A stretch of DNA of 64,000 nucleotides from Halovivax cerinus (lineage in GTDB: Archaea; Halobacteriota; Halobacteria; Halobacteriales; Natrialbaceae). Made by a program: the position numbers and the translations under genes. The stretch lies in NCBI RefSeq assembly GCF_024498195.1, contig NZ_CP101824.1, positions 3,658,001 to 3,722,000 on the forward strand, in the 5' to 3' direction. Shown here one piece after another: positions 8,775 through 19,310 of this stretch (position 1 is its first letter; every line of letters begins with the position of its first letter). Under the pieces are notes generated by a model. It saw only the letters and a list, made by a program, of their open reading frames with translations, ran no database searches and was not told the origin of the DNA.

Positions 8775-9959
8775 ATGAAACTGGCGATGATCGGGTTCGG
8801 ACAGGCCGGAGGGAAGGTCGTCGATCGATTCCTCGATTACGACGATCGGACGAACAGCGGCATCGTTCGTTCCGCGATCGCCGTGAACACGGCGAAAGCG
8901 GACCTCATGGGCCTGAACCGAATCCCACAGGAAAACCGCGTCCTGATCGGCCAGGCGCGGGTGAAAGGTCACGGCGTAGGTGCAGACAACGAACTCGGCG
9001 CGGAAGTCGCCGAAGAGGACATCGACGAGGTCCAGAACGCGATCGATTCGATCCCGACTCACGAGGTCGACGCATTCCTCGTGGTCGCCGGAATGGGCGG
9101 CGGAACCGGTTCGGGTGGTGCACCGGTGCTCGCGAAGCACTTGAAACGCATCTACACGATCCCCGTCTACGGACTCGGCATCCTGCCCGGGACCGACGAA
9201 GGCGGAATCTACACGCTCAACGCAGCCCGGTCGTTCCAAACGTTCGTCCGGGAGGTCGACAACCTGCTCGTCTTCGACAACGACTCCTGGCGATCCGCCG
9301 GCGAGTCGGTCGAAGGCGGGTATTCACAGATCAACGAGGAGATCGTCCGCCGATTCGGGGTGCTCTTCGGTGCCGGCGAGGTGCAACCGGGCAACGAGGT
9401 CGCAGAGAGCGTCGTCGACTCCTCCGAGATCATCAACACGCTCTCGGGCGGCGGCGTCTCGACCGTCGGGTTCGCCTCGGAGGAGGTCGACCTGAGTGCG
9501 ACGTCCGGCGGGCTCCTCTCGAAGTTCACGGGTGGTGGCGGCAGTGTCGACGACGGCCTCGACGCCGCGAACACGACCAACCGCATAACCAGCCTCGTGC
9601 GCAAGGCGGCACTCGGTCGACTCACGCTCCCGTGTGAGATCGACGGGGCCGAGCGCGCACTGTTGGTCCTCTCCGGACCGTCCGAGCACCTGAATCGAAA
9701 GGGCATCGAGCGCGGTCGGAAGTGGCTCGAAGAAGAGACCGGCAGCATGGAAGTCCGCGGCGGCGACTACCCACGAGACATTCCAGAGGTGTCCGCGTCG
9801 ATCCTCCTCTCCGGCGTCACGAACGTCCCGCGAATCAAGCGCCTCCAGCAGGTCGCAATCGAGGCCCAGGACAACATGGAGGACATCCAGCAAGAGAGTG
9901 AGGACAACTTAGAAGAACTCGTCGAAGACGACGCCGACGACCTCGAACCGCTGTTCTGA
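8775..9959 (+). CDS. cetZ: CetZ-family tubulin-like GTPase
   Basis: The 394-residue protein belongs to the archaeal CetZ branch of the tubulin/FtsZ superfamily, cytoskeletal GTPases that control haloarchaeal cell shape and motility. The nucleotide site is clear: GFGQAGGKVVDRF at the N-terminus, the tubulin signature GMGGGTGSGGAPV near residue 105, and LPGTDEGGIYTLNAARS around residue 136. The C-terminal tail is very acidic (EDDADDLEPLF). The close match to the MKLAMIGFGQAGGK opening of CetZ1-type proteins sets the start at 8775; the ATG at 8751 would add eight residues. It is transcribed alone. Of the CetZ paralogues it looks most like CetZ1, but orthology needs a tree. Confidence 0.93.
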   Translation: MKLAMIGFGQAGGKVVDRFLDYDDRTNSGIVRSAIAVNTAKADLMGLNRIPQENRVLIGQARVKGHGVGADNELGAEVAEEDIDEVQNAIDSIPTHEVDAFLVVAGMGGGTGSGGAPVLAKHLKRIYTIPVYGLGILPGTDEGGIYTLNAARSFQTFVREVDNLLVFDNDSWRSAGESVEGGYSQINEEIVRRFGVLFGAGEVQPGNEVAESVVDSSEIINTLSGGGVSTVGFASEEVDLSATSGGLLSKFTGGGGSVDDGLDAANTTNRITSLVRKAALGRLTLPCEIDGAERALLVLSGPSEHLNRKGIERGRKWLEEETGSMEVRGGDYPRDIPEVSASILLSGVTNVPRIKRLQQVAIEAQDNMEDIQQESEDNLEELVEDDADDLEPLF

Positions 9960-10130
9960 TCCGCTCGTCTCGAATTGGTGGCCGGTTCTACACTCGGAGT
10001 AGCCGAGAGGCTCGTTTTTGCGTCAAGGGGTCGGTGAACCGAACGAACTGCAGTGCGTCTCGATCACCCGACGGGACCCGCGAGCGTGTGCCGACGTCCT
10101 TTTGACGGACGGTCGCCGACGACGTCGTGA

Positions 10131-10814
10131 ATGGAGATACTCGTCCCGTTCGCGACCGACGCACCCAAGACGCGGCTGTCGCCGATCCTCTCTGCGGCCG
10201 AGCGACAGGTCTTCGCCCGGGCGATGCTGCGGGACGTCGTCGACGCTATACGCGCGGCAGGACACGAACCGCGAGTGCTCGCGACGGGATCACTCTCGAT
10301 CGACGCGTCGGTGACCGTGGACGAGCGGCCACTCGACGCGGCCGTCAACGACGCACTGGAGGGACACTTCACCGAGGGCGAGACAGCTCCCGTCGACGAG
10401 GCCGTCGCGATCGTCATGGCCGATCTGGCGCTGGCGACGCCGCCAGCACTGGAGCGACTGTTCACCGCGGACGGCGACGTCGTCTTCGCACCGGGTCGGG
10501 GCGGCGGAACGAACGCGTTCGTCAGTCGCCATCCCGACTTCCGGGTCGATTACCACGGGACGTCGTACCTCGACCACCGCGATATCGCCGCGTCGATCGG
10601 CGCGAACGTCGACGTCGTCGACTCGTTCCGTCTCGCGACCGACGTGGACGAGCCGACAGACCTCGTCGAAGTGCTCTGTCACGGCGCTGGTCGATCACGG
10701 AGCGTCCTCGAAGAGGCCGGGTTCGAACTCGAGACCGCCGACGGTCGAGTGACGGTGACTCGACCGGATCGGGTGAGCGAGGCCGGTCCGGATGAGCGGG
10801 ACCAGTCCGGGTGA
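10131..10814 (+). CDS. cofC: 2-phospho-L-lactate guanylyltransferase (F420 synthesis)
   Basis: The 227-residue nucleotidyltransferase activates 2-phospholactate (or phosphoenolpyruvate) with GTP for coenzyme F420 assembly. The N-terminal [21 protein letters not shown] and the later [16 protein letters not shown] motif are typical of CofC. The last 13 or so codons read through a duplicated GC-rich repeat, so the C-terminus ([14 protein letters not shown]) is probably a recent extension. The stop lies in the second repeat unit. cofG lies 246 bases downstream on the same strand, so the two F420 genes are clustered. Confidence 0.93.
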   Translation: MEILVPFATDAPKTRLSPILSAAERQVFARAMLRDVVDAIRAAGHEPRVLATGSLSIDASVTVDERPLDAAVNDALEGHFTEGETAPVDEAVAIVMADLALATPPALERLFTADGDVVFAPGRGGGTNAFVSRHPDFRVDYHGTSYLDHRDIAASIGANVDVVDSFRLATDVDEPTDLVEVLCHGAGRSRSVLEEAGFELETADGRVTVTRPDRVSEAGPDERDQSG

Positions 10815-10847
10815 GCGAGGCCGGTCCGGATGAGCGGGACCAGTCCG
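10772..10847. repeat. 38-bp tandem duplication (four 19-bp subunits) at the cofC stop
   Basis: Units 10772-10809 and 10810-10847 are identical. Each consists of two related 19-mers, GGTGAGCGAGGCCGGTCCG and GATGAGCGGGACCAGTCCG. Because 38 is not a multiple of three, the second copy is read in another frame and supplies the cofC TGA. Confidence 0.9.
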
Positions 10848-11060
10848 GATTCGAGTCGTGCGATCGGGGCCGCACGACGGCGACTACAACACGAACGTGT
10901 CGGTCGGCAGCCAGTGTCAGACCCCGCGGTCGTCGTCCAACACAGAGAGGACCGCATCTAGAGCGTCGGTCGGCGGGCGATAGTCGGGCGATCGCGAGAC
11001 ACACGCCACGATCGGCCGGAACGATACCACTTATCCCTCCGGCCTGCCACCCTTCGAGCG

Positions 11061-12215
11061 ATGATCCCGGGGGCGGCCGAGTACGACGTCGACGTGGTGA
11101 TCGACGAAGACGAGATCGAGCGACTGCTCGACGTGATGCCCGAAGACGTGACTGGACCCACGGAACTCACCTACGCCCGGAACGTGTTCGTACCGCTGAC
11201 GACCGCCTGCCGGTACACGTGCACCTACTGCACCTACTTCGACCCGCCGGGGGAGGCGTCGCTGCTCTCGCTCTCCGAGGTCCGCGACATCTGCCGCCGC
11301 GGCGCCGATGCCGGCTGTACGGAAGCGCTGTTCACCTTCGGCGACGATCCGGACGACCGCTACACGGAGATCCACGCCCGGCTCGAGGAGTGGGGGTACG
11401 AGTCGATCCACTCGTACCTCCGGGCGGCCTGCGAGGTCGCGTTGGAGGAGGGACTACTCCCGCACGCGAACCCAGGGGACCAGACCCGCGACCAGATGGC
11501 GACCGTCGCGGACGTGAACGCGAGCATGGGCGTGATGCTGGAGACGACGGCCGACGTGGACGCACACGCGGGGCCGCGCCGGAAAGTTCCCGGCCAGCGC
11601 CTCGATACCATCCGCACGGCAGGCGAACTCGCCGTCCCGTTCACGACGGGGATCCTCGTCGGCATCGGCGAGGACTGGCGCACCCGCGCGGAGAGTCTGC
11701 TCGCCATCCGCGACCTCCACGAACGGTACGGCCACGTCCAGGAGGTGATCGTCCAGCCGGTGCGGGACAACGAGCGCTGGCGGGGCGGCACGCCCGACCT
11801 CGCGACGATGCGACGCGTGACGGCGATGGCGCGCGCTGCACTGCCCGAAGCGGTCTCCGTCCAGGTGCCGCCGAACCTGACCCCAGTCCGGGAGCTCGTC
11901 GACTGCGGCGTCGACGATCTGGGCGGCGTCTCGCCCGTGACGGACGACCACGTCAATCCCGACTACGCCTGGCCAGCGCTCCGCGAACTGGAGTCCATCG
12001 CCGACGACGTTGGCCTCCCCCTGGCCGAACGACTGGCGGTCTACGAACGGTTCCTGCCGGCGGACGGACGCGCCAGCGTGACGCAGTCGGAGGCGACGGG
12101 TGAGCGAGACTGGCTCTCACCGCGGATCCGCGAGGCGATCGAGGCGGACGACGAATCGGGCGAACGCTACCGGTCGGTGCTCGAATCCGGGACGAATCCG
12201 GTTCCAGGCCGCTAG
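11061..12215 (+). CDS. cofG: 7,8-didemethyl-8-hydroxy-5-deazariboflavin synthase, CofG subunit
   Basis: The 384-residue radical-SAM enzyme, with CofH, forms the F0 chromophore of coenzyme F420 from tyrosine and a ribityl-pyrimidine. The [4Fe-4S] motif CRYTCTYC gives Cys50, Cys54 and Cys57, followed by TYFDPPGEASLLS, typical of CofG. SAM-binding and barrel segments such as MGVMLETTADVDAHAGPRRK are recognisable. Length matches the family. cofC lies upstream on the same strand; cofH is not in this window. The ATG at 11061 is the first good start after the 246-base gap. Confidence 0.95.
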   Translation: MIPGAAEYDVDVVIDEDEIERLLDVMPEDVTGPTELTYARNVFVPLTTACRYTCTYCTYFDPPGEASLLSLSEVRDICRRGADAGCTEALFTFGDDPDDRYTEIHARLEEWGYESIHSYLRAACEVALEEGLLPHANPGDQTRDQMATVADVNASMGVMLETTADVDAHAGPRRKVPGQRLDTIRTAGELAVPFTTGILVGIGEDWRTRAESLLAIRDLHERYGHVQEVIVQPVRDNERWRGGTPDLATMRRVTAMARAALPEAVSVQVPPNLTPVRELVDCGVDDLGGVSPVTDDHVNPDYAWPALRELESIADDVGLPLAERLAVYERFLPADGRASVTQSEATGERDWLSPRIREAIEADDESGERYRSVLESGTNPVPGR

Positions 12216-12296
12216 CCGGCCGGCGCTGTCGGAAGCGGGTCGCTCGTGTTCACAGAGACGGTAGACCCGAATCGAAACGGGGACGTCCGAACCCGG

Positions 12297-13619
12297 TCAC
12301 TCGCCAGTACCGGCGGTCGGGACGTCGTCGGTCGGGCCGTCGCGTTCGTCGCCACCGAGTCCCCGAATGTACCGGATGCGATCCGGAATCGGGGGATGGT
12401 CGTAGTGGAACGTGGCGTACAGCGGGTGCGGGAACGGGTTCTGTAAGTTCTCGCCGGTGAGTCGGGTGAGCGCCCCGACGAGTGGCGTTCCGTCGCCCAT
12501 CACGTCGACCGCAAAGGCGTCGGCCTCGCGCTCGTGGGCCAGCGAGAGGCGGTTCTCGAGCGGGGTCGTGAGGTCCAGAAGTGGCGAGACCCAGAGCGCG
12601 CCGATGGCGAGGCCGGCGTAGGCCGTCTCGGGAACGTCGAACATCCCGTAGAGCCACGTCGTCTCCAATACGGCCCAGAGGACGCCGAGCGCGACGCCGA
12701 TCCGGACGAGACTCGCGGCAAACTGTTTCCAGATGTGTGCGCGCTTCCAGTGGGCGAGTTCGTGTGCGAGCACGCTCTCGAGTTCGGGCAGATCCATCTG
12801 CGCTACGAGCGTGTCGAAGAGGACGACGCGCTTGGTCCGTCCGAAGCCGACGAAGTAGGCGTTCGAGTGTCCCGAGCGTCTGCTCGCGTCCATGACGTAG
12901 ACGTCGTCACAGGTGAAGCCGGCGCGGTCGAAGACGCGTTCGACGCCGTCGCGGAGATCGCCCGCTTCGACGGGTTCGAAGTCGTTGAACAGCGGGGCGA
13001 TCACGCGCGGATAGACGACCAGCATCGCCAGGGAGAACGTAGCGAAGATGGCGAGTGCGGCGACCGGCCACAGCGTCGGCAGCGTCTCGACGGTCCAGAG
13101 CACCGTCGCCGAAAGTGCCGCGACGATGACGACCGTGATCACCAGGCCGATCAGGAGATCCCGGACGAACAGTGCCGGCGTCTGGTTGTTGAAGCCGAAG
13201 CGCTCCTCGACGACGAAGGTGTCGTAGAGGTCGACGGGAATCGAGAGGGCCTGCATCCCCACAACCGTGACGACGAATACCGCTGTTCCGCTGACCACGG
13301 GACCGAAGCCGAGTCCCTCGACCCACTCGACGGCCGTCCCGACCGCCCCGCTGTAGAGTGCGATCAACACGACGACGAGCGTGATCCACGACTGGAACTG
13401 CCCGATCGTCGTCTTCGCCCGGTGGTACGCGCTCACCCGCTCGGGATCGTCGACGTCGAGGGTGTCCGCGACCCACTCGCGCTCACGCAAGAGAGTCTCA
13501 CGGCCGTACCGGACGTTCACCAAGGCGAGCACGCCGAAGAACGCGGACGAGCCGACCACCAGCAGGAGAAAGATCGCGTGAGCGAGCGGATAGTCGCCGA
13601 TCGGTACCGGATCGAACAT
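12297..13619 (-). CDS. M48-family membrane metallopeptidase (Ste24/CAAX-protease-like)
   Basis: The 440-residue integral membrane zinc protease has several hydrophobic segments in the first 220 residues and the zinc motif ESVLAHELAHWKR (HExxH) around residue 285. A downstream EADAFAVD supplies the third Glu ligand. Architecture and length match the Ste24p-like M48A group. The substrate in archaea is not established. The frame is open 24 codons further upstream, but that part is Arg-rich and unlike a membrane-protein N-terminus, so the ATG at 13619 (MFDPVPIGDY) is chosen. It is transcribed alone and divergently from katG. Confidence 0.9.
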   Translation of the reverse strand: MFDPVPIGDYPLAHAIFLLLVVGSSAFFGVLALVNVRYGRETLLREREWVADTLDVDDPERVSAYHRAKTTIGQFQSWITLVVVLIALYSGAVGTAVEWVEGLGFGPVVSGTAVFVVTVVGMQALSIPVDLYDTFVVEERFGFNNQTPALFVRDLLIGLVITVVIVAALSATVLWTVETLPTLWPVAALAIFATFSLAMLVVYPRVIAPLFNDFEPVEAGDLRDGVERVFDRAGFTCDDVYVMDASRRSGHSNAYFVGFGRTKRVVLFDTLVAQMDLPELESVLAHELAHWKRAHIWKQFAASLVRIGVALGVLWAVLETTWLYGMFDVPETAYAGLAIGALWVSPLLDLTTPLENRLSLAHEREADAFAVDVMGDGTPLVGALTRLTGENLQNPFPHPLYATFHYDHPPIPDRIRYIRGLGGDERDGPTDDVPTAGTGE

Positions 13620-16144
<2,525 letters not shown>

Positions 16145-16267
16145 AGACCGGCTAACCGGCCGTCTGCCGATCGGCTTTTTTGATTCGTTCGATAGCTCAC
16201 CGGCAGTATCGATGGGAGGTGTGCGACTGTGGGTGGTACTCGTGACCGACTATCAGGAAACCGACAG

Positions 16268-16609
16268 TTAGGGAGTAAGGTAGCCGATCAACTGTGATAG
16301 GACGTCCTCGGTGCGCGAATCGACTAGAGAAGTGAGGCGGTATTCTACTTCCACTGCGTTGTTGCGGGTCGCAAGTGACCACGGAAGGACGTAGCTTTGG
16401 GTTCCAAGTGGGTCGCCCTCGTAGTCACCATCTCGGAGTGTCAGTGATTCTTCGTGGTAGGTCTTCGTCGGTAGTAGGGCGGTGATAAGTTGGACACCGT
16501 GGGTGGGGAACTGTGGTGTCCCGAGTACGAGTAGCGGACGCCCTTTCTCTGAGAGCGGATCGGTCCCCCAGACGATGTCTCCGCGCGCTAGTTCCTCGAA
16601 CGAGGTCAC
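16268..16609 (-). CDS. MazF/PemK-type toxin of a type II toxin-antitoxin module
   Basis: The 113-residue protein has the MazF/PemK pattern: an N-terminal GDIVWGTDPLSEKGRPLLVLG strand-loop, as in GDIVWVDLDPTRG-type toxins, then a central strand and PWSLATRNN. Family members are ribosome-independent mRNA endoribonucleases. It overlaps the preceding gene by four bases (ATGA), the usual coupling of antitoxin then toxin. The C-terminal region is ordinary in length. RNase activity is inferred from the family; the cleavage site cannot be predicted. Confidence 0.82.
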   Translation of the reverse strand: MTSFEELARGDIVWGTDPLSEKGRPLLVLGTPQFPTHGVQLITALLPTKTYHEESLTLRDGDYEGDPLGTQSYVLPWSLATRNNAVEVEYRLTSLVDSRTEDVLSQLIGYLTP

Positions 16610-16965
16610 TGTACGTGCTCCATTTCGTCGGTTTGGAGTGCTTCGAGCCGTTCCTCCCCGTACTGCTCATCAGCGGTCTCGTAGTGTCGATGAAGCCGAT
16701 AGGCTGATCTGAGCCGTTCCTGGTCGTCTGTGATCGCCCAGTAGGGGCGCTTGTGTCTCACGAGCCCTCGCTCTTTCAGTCGGGAGAGGATCGCACTCAC
16801 TGCGTCCGTCTGTAGTTCGAGTTGTGCTGCAATCGCGGCTGCCTTCCACGCCCGGTCGTCGTTATCGTCGAGGAACCGAACGATCCGTTCGGTGTCGTTT
16901 CTTCCCTCGAATTCGCCGTCGTCGGCGTTTTCGAACTCGTCGATATCGATGGCGCCGCTCGACAT
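16606..16965 (-). CDS. Winged-helix DNA-binding protein, probable antitoxin partner of MazF
   Basis: The 119-residue acidic protein has a winged helix-turn-helix from about residue 20 to 80 (ERIVRFLDDNDDRAWKAAAI, then DAVSAILSRLKERGLVRHKRPYW) and a charged C-terminal tail likely to bind the toxin. The frame is open to 16998, but ATG at 16965 (MSSGAIDIDEF) starts the acidic N-terminus expected. Its last codons overlap the MazF-like gene. MarR-like antitoxins are atypical for MazF, so this is an unusual pairing, though I have the impression that haloarchaea use it repeatedly. Autoregulation is likely but not shown. Confidence 0.75.
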   Translation of the reverse strand: MSSGAIDIDEFENADDGEFEGRNDTERIVRFLDDNDDRAWKAAAIAAQLELQTDAVSAILSRLKERGLVRHKRPYWAITDDQERLRSAYRLHRHYETADEQYGEERLEALQTDEMEHVQ

Positions 16966-17105
16966 ACAGGGTTGTTGGTGCCGGTGAGCCTTAGCCATTT
17001 GGTGCGATTGGTTTGTTTTGGAGGGGTGGTACCATCGTGAGATGATCGGTCGAGATCCGGGGAGTGAAGTTTGCCGAGGGCGATTGTGTGTAGCTACGCA
17101 TCCCG

Positions 17106-17321
17106 CTACGGCGTCGACGGTCGAGATCCATCAGTTCGGGATCGGGGGCGGTACTCGTGTCCGATCACCAGACAGCCGGCGTGGACGACGATCACACCGA
17201 GAAGGACCGTCGTCGGCGCTACACCCAGCAGTGGCGGTACGTAGGCGACCGGAAGGGCCACGGCGAACCAGAAGGCGACCGCGCGCAGCGTGGACGTGGC
17301 GTAGTGGAGGGGACGAGTCAT
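17106..17321 (-). CDS. Small membrane protein, unknown function
   Basis: A 71-residue frame starting MTRPLHYATSTLR encodes two hydrophobic segments (about residues 13-30 and 34-52) and a basic tail. The longer version of this frame is open to 17558 but is Arg/Ser-rich before the ATG at 17321. Size and topology resemble many uncharacterised small haloarchaeal membrane proteins. It lies downstream of the Tat lipoprotein on the same strand with a 28-base gap, so co-transcription is possible. Confidence 0.5.
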   Translation of the reverse strand: MTRPLHYATSTLRAVAFWFAVALPVAYVPPLLGVAPTTVLLGVIVVHAGCLVIGHEYRPRSRTDGSRPSTP

Positions 17322-17349
17322 GGATGGAGGGCAGCGACGGATATGGTCG

Positions 17350-18285
17350 TCAGGCGTCGTTCGGGTGGCAGGCCAGATCCGTCGAGATCGTCGACGTGTC
17401 GAGCACCCCGCCTTCGGTGAGTTCGAACGTCGTTCGTGCGGCGGTACAGCCGAGCCCGGCCTCCTCGAGGTCGACCGTCGCGCTCGCGTCGGTTTCGAGG
17501 ACGCGTGCCTCGATCCGGTCAGAGCCGTTCCGATCGAAGTGGACGTCGGCCGTCGCATCCGGCTCCACCGAGAAGAGCCCGTCGAACAGTGTACGCTCGC
17601 CGTCGCCGAGCAGGAGGCGTGCGGTCAGAGGTCGAGCGGTTGGATTCTCGACGCTGACGGTATGGTGCCCGTCCAGTTCGTCGGACTGCTCGATCGTCCC
17701 GACGGTGTGTTCGACGCGCTCGCCCGACGCGACGCGGTCGGTGACGACGTTCCCACAGGCCATCAGCGTCGACAACGTCGACGACGAGAGGCTACTGTCA
17801 GCCTGAAGTTCAAGCTGTACGCTCGTGGCGTTACAGTCGAACTGGGCGCGCTCGACGGTCGCCGTCTCGGTCTCGCCCGATCCCTCCACGGTCGCCTCGA
17901 CGGTGTACGCGGCGAGGCGTCGAATCTCGACCGCCACGGTCCCTTCCGGTTCGACGGCGAACGCCTCGTCGAGTAGTGTCTTCCCTCCCTGCACGATTAC
18001 GAGCGCGACCGTTCGCCCGGTATTCGTGGGGTTCGTCAGGAAGACGGCGTGCGGAGAGCGTCGCCCGCCGATCCCGGACGTGTCGTCACCTGGGGCGCGT
18101 TCGACGGTCCCACCGGACGGAACCCGCGTCGAACGAGCAGCGTCCGACGGCGGAGTATCACCGTCCGGTGTGGATCCACGCGGCTGCGTGTCGGCGGGCG
18201 TCGTAGCGTCCAGTCGCTGGAGGCAGCCCGCGGTGGCCGCGGTCGCTCCCAGTCCAGCTGCGGCGAGTACGTGGCGGCGCTTCAT
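17350..18285 (-). CDS. Tat-exported lipoprotein, unknown function
   Basis: The 311-residue protein begins MKRRHVLAAAGLGATAATAGC: a twin-arginine signal with lipobox TAGC and lipidated Cys21. A Thr/Ser/Pro/Asp-rich linker (to about residue 85) is followed by two related beta-rich repeats. Each has FDCNATS- or GLGCTAA-like cysteine segments and strands of the type 'VFLTNPTNTGRTVALVI' and 'HHTVSVENPTARPLTARLL', suggesting two tandem Ig-like domains on the cell surface. The frame extends 15 codons further upstream, but the Tat signal fixes the start. No enzymatic motif is seen. Confidence 0.85.
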   Translation of the reverse strand: MKRRHVLAAAGLGATAATAGCLQRLDATTPADTQPRGSTPDGDTPPSDAARSTRVPSGGTVERAPGDDTSGIGGRRSPHAVFLTNPTNTGRTVALVIVQGGKTLLDEAFAVEPEGTVAVEIRRLAAYTVEATVEGSGETETATVERAQFDCNATSVQLELQADSSLSSSTLSTLMACGNVVTDRVASGERVEHTVGTIEQSDELDGHHTVSVENPTARPLTARLLLGDGERTLFDGLFSVEPDATADVHFDRNGSDRIEARVLETDASATVDLEEAGLGCTAARTTFELTEGGVLDTSTISTDLACHPNDA

Positions 18286-18394
18286 ACATCGACATTCGTC
18301 CCAGGTGATAAACCTCTCCCCCTGGGTCAAATCCGTCTTTCAGGTATGGCGAGGCCACCACCAGTCTGGGCACGCTGCTGTGTCGACCGCTTAT

Positions 18395-18457
18395 TCCCCG
18401 ACGACCGAATCACGCGCCCAGAACTCGCTTCCCTTCCGTACCTTCGGGACTCAGGTG
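18395..18457. repeat. Direct repeat, left copy (twy1 3' end)
   Basis: This is the left member of a 63-bp direct repeat whose right member is 19315-19377, with two mismatches. The pair brackets the DUF433/DUF5615 module like attachment-site repeats, although no integrase gene is present. Confidence 0.85.
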
Positions 18458-18500
18458 GCGTCCTCGCGGGCGAGTAGTGCAGCAAATTCCTCGGTAATAT
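18395..18500 (-). pseudogene. Remnant of a second twy1 3' end
   Basis: Bases 18395-18457 match 19315-19377 (the 3' end of twy1) at 61 of 63 positions. Translated on the minus strand the fragment reads AALLAREDAT, a stop, then VPKVRKGSEFWARDSVVGE and a second stop. Intact twy1 reads VALLARDQDTWVPKLRKGSEFW and so on: the Trp codon TGG has become TGA. Similarity fades upstream, so this is a diverged copy of the C-terminus only, not a functional gene. Confidence 0.85.
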
Positions 18501-18666
18501 GGCGCTTTTCGAACCCCCGGCTCCCGGTTCTTTGGGTGAAGAGGAGGCACAGTCTTGCCACCGACTGCCGGATTGGCGGGGTTCGATACCGCAAAGAGCG
18601 ACGCTACTCTCGTAAAGGGAGCCGTCAACCGCCCACGCCCGTCGATCGATTCACACCGACCGCGAC

Positions 18667-18673
18667 TTTAAAT
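18667..18673 (+). promoter_or_regulatory. TATA box of the DUF433/DUF5615 module
   Basis: TTTAAAT is centred 28 bases before the ATG at 18698, consistent with a leaderless transcript. Confidence 0.5.
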
Positions 18674-18697
18674 GTGATACCGTCCATATAATTGACC

Positions 18698-18922
18698 ATG
18701 AGCATCGTTCAGGATCCCGCCCACAGTGATGGTTCTCCCACGGTAGAGGGGACGGGCATTCGCGTGAAGGATATCGCAAGCGCATACGAACATAGCGGAT
18801 ACGAACCGGACGAAATAACCCAGCTTTATCCAGACCTATCGCTGGGCGACGTTCATCGAGCGCTCGCATATTATTACGATCACATCGACGAGTTTCGATC
18901 TGCGGAGTCCGCCGCCGCATGA
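18698..18922 (+). CDS. DUF433 family antitoxin
   Basis: The 74-residue protein begins MSIVQDPAHSDGSPTVEGTG; GSPTVEGTGIRVKDIASAYE is the DUF433 helix-turn-helix core. In bacteria and archaea DUF433 proteins are paired with PIN-like DUF5615 nucleases and act as antitoxin and autoregulator. ATG at 18698 is preferred to the TTG six bases earlier because the TATA box spacing fits. The stop overlaps the next ATG by four bases (ATGA). The module lies between the two twy1 3' repeats. Confidence 0.87.
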   Translation: MSIVQDPAHSDGSPTVEGTGIRVKDIASAYEHSGYEPDEITQLYPDLSLGDVHRALAYYYDHIDEFRSAESAAA

Positions 18923-19242
18923 GGCCGCTGTACTGTGATGAGGGGATATGGATCCCCGTCGCAGATGGGCTCAGCAGGCGCGGGTGGACCGTCCACACCG
19001 TCCGTGGGGAAGGAAAGTTAGGTGAACCGGATCGTGACCACCTCTCCTACGCGAGACAAAACGATTGGATACTCGTTACGTTCGACGACGACTTCCTCTC
19101 CCTGGTAGAAACGAACGAACTCGCACACGCGGGTATCATCTACGTCCAGCAGGCTGGACGCGACATTGGGAGTGTCGTCAAATCAATTGACGGACGTCTC
19201 GAGACACTCTCGCCTGACGACCGTGGAATCCACTACTGCTGA
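18919..19242 (+). CDS. DUF5615 PIN-like toxin
   Basis: The 107-residue protein has the PIN-like pattern of the DUF5615/Mut7-C family: YCDEGIWIPVADGL at the N-terminus, TVHTVRGEG, and the acidic motif WILVTFDDDFLSL near residue 52. The conserved aspartates probably coordinate Mg for RNase activity. It is translationally coupled to the DUF433 antitoxin. It ends 68 bases before the convergent twy1 stop. The toxic activity is inferred from the family. Confidence 0.85.
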   Translation: MRPLYCDEGIWIPVADGLSRRGWTVHTVRGEGKLGEPDRDHLSYARQNDWILVTFDDDFLSLVETNELAHAGIIYVQQAGRDIGSVVKSIDGRLETLSPDDRGIHYC

Positions 19243-19310
19243 GAGCCGCCGGTGGCGGGCCAGTTTCAACGACTCGGCGAACCGTCCGTGAGTCCGACCG
19301 CCCGTGACTG

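Noticed and set aside
9981-10030. Possible tRNA-like stretch (GTAGCCGAGAGG) after cetZ
   Set aside because: No acceptor stem, anticodon arm or T-loop (GGTTCRANNC) could be assembled around it.
10018-10314. 98-residue plus-strand frame upstream of and overlapping cofC
   Set aside because: It overlaps the secure cofC start in another frame and is Arg-rich, typical of a GC-rich shadow.
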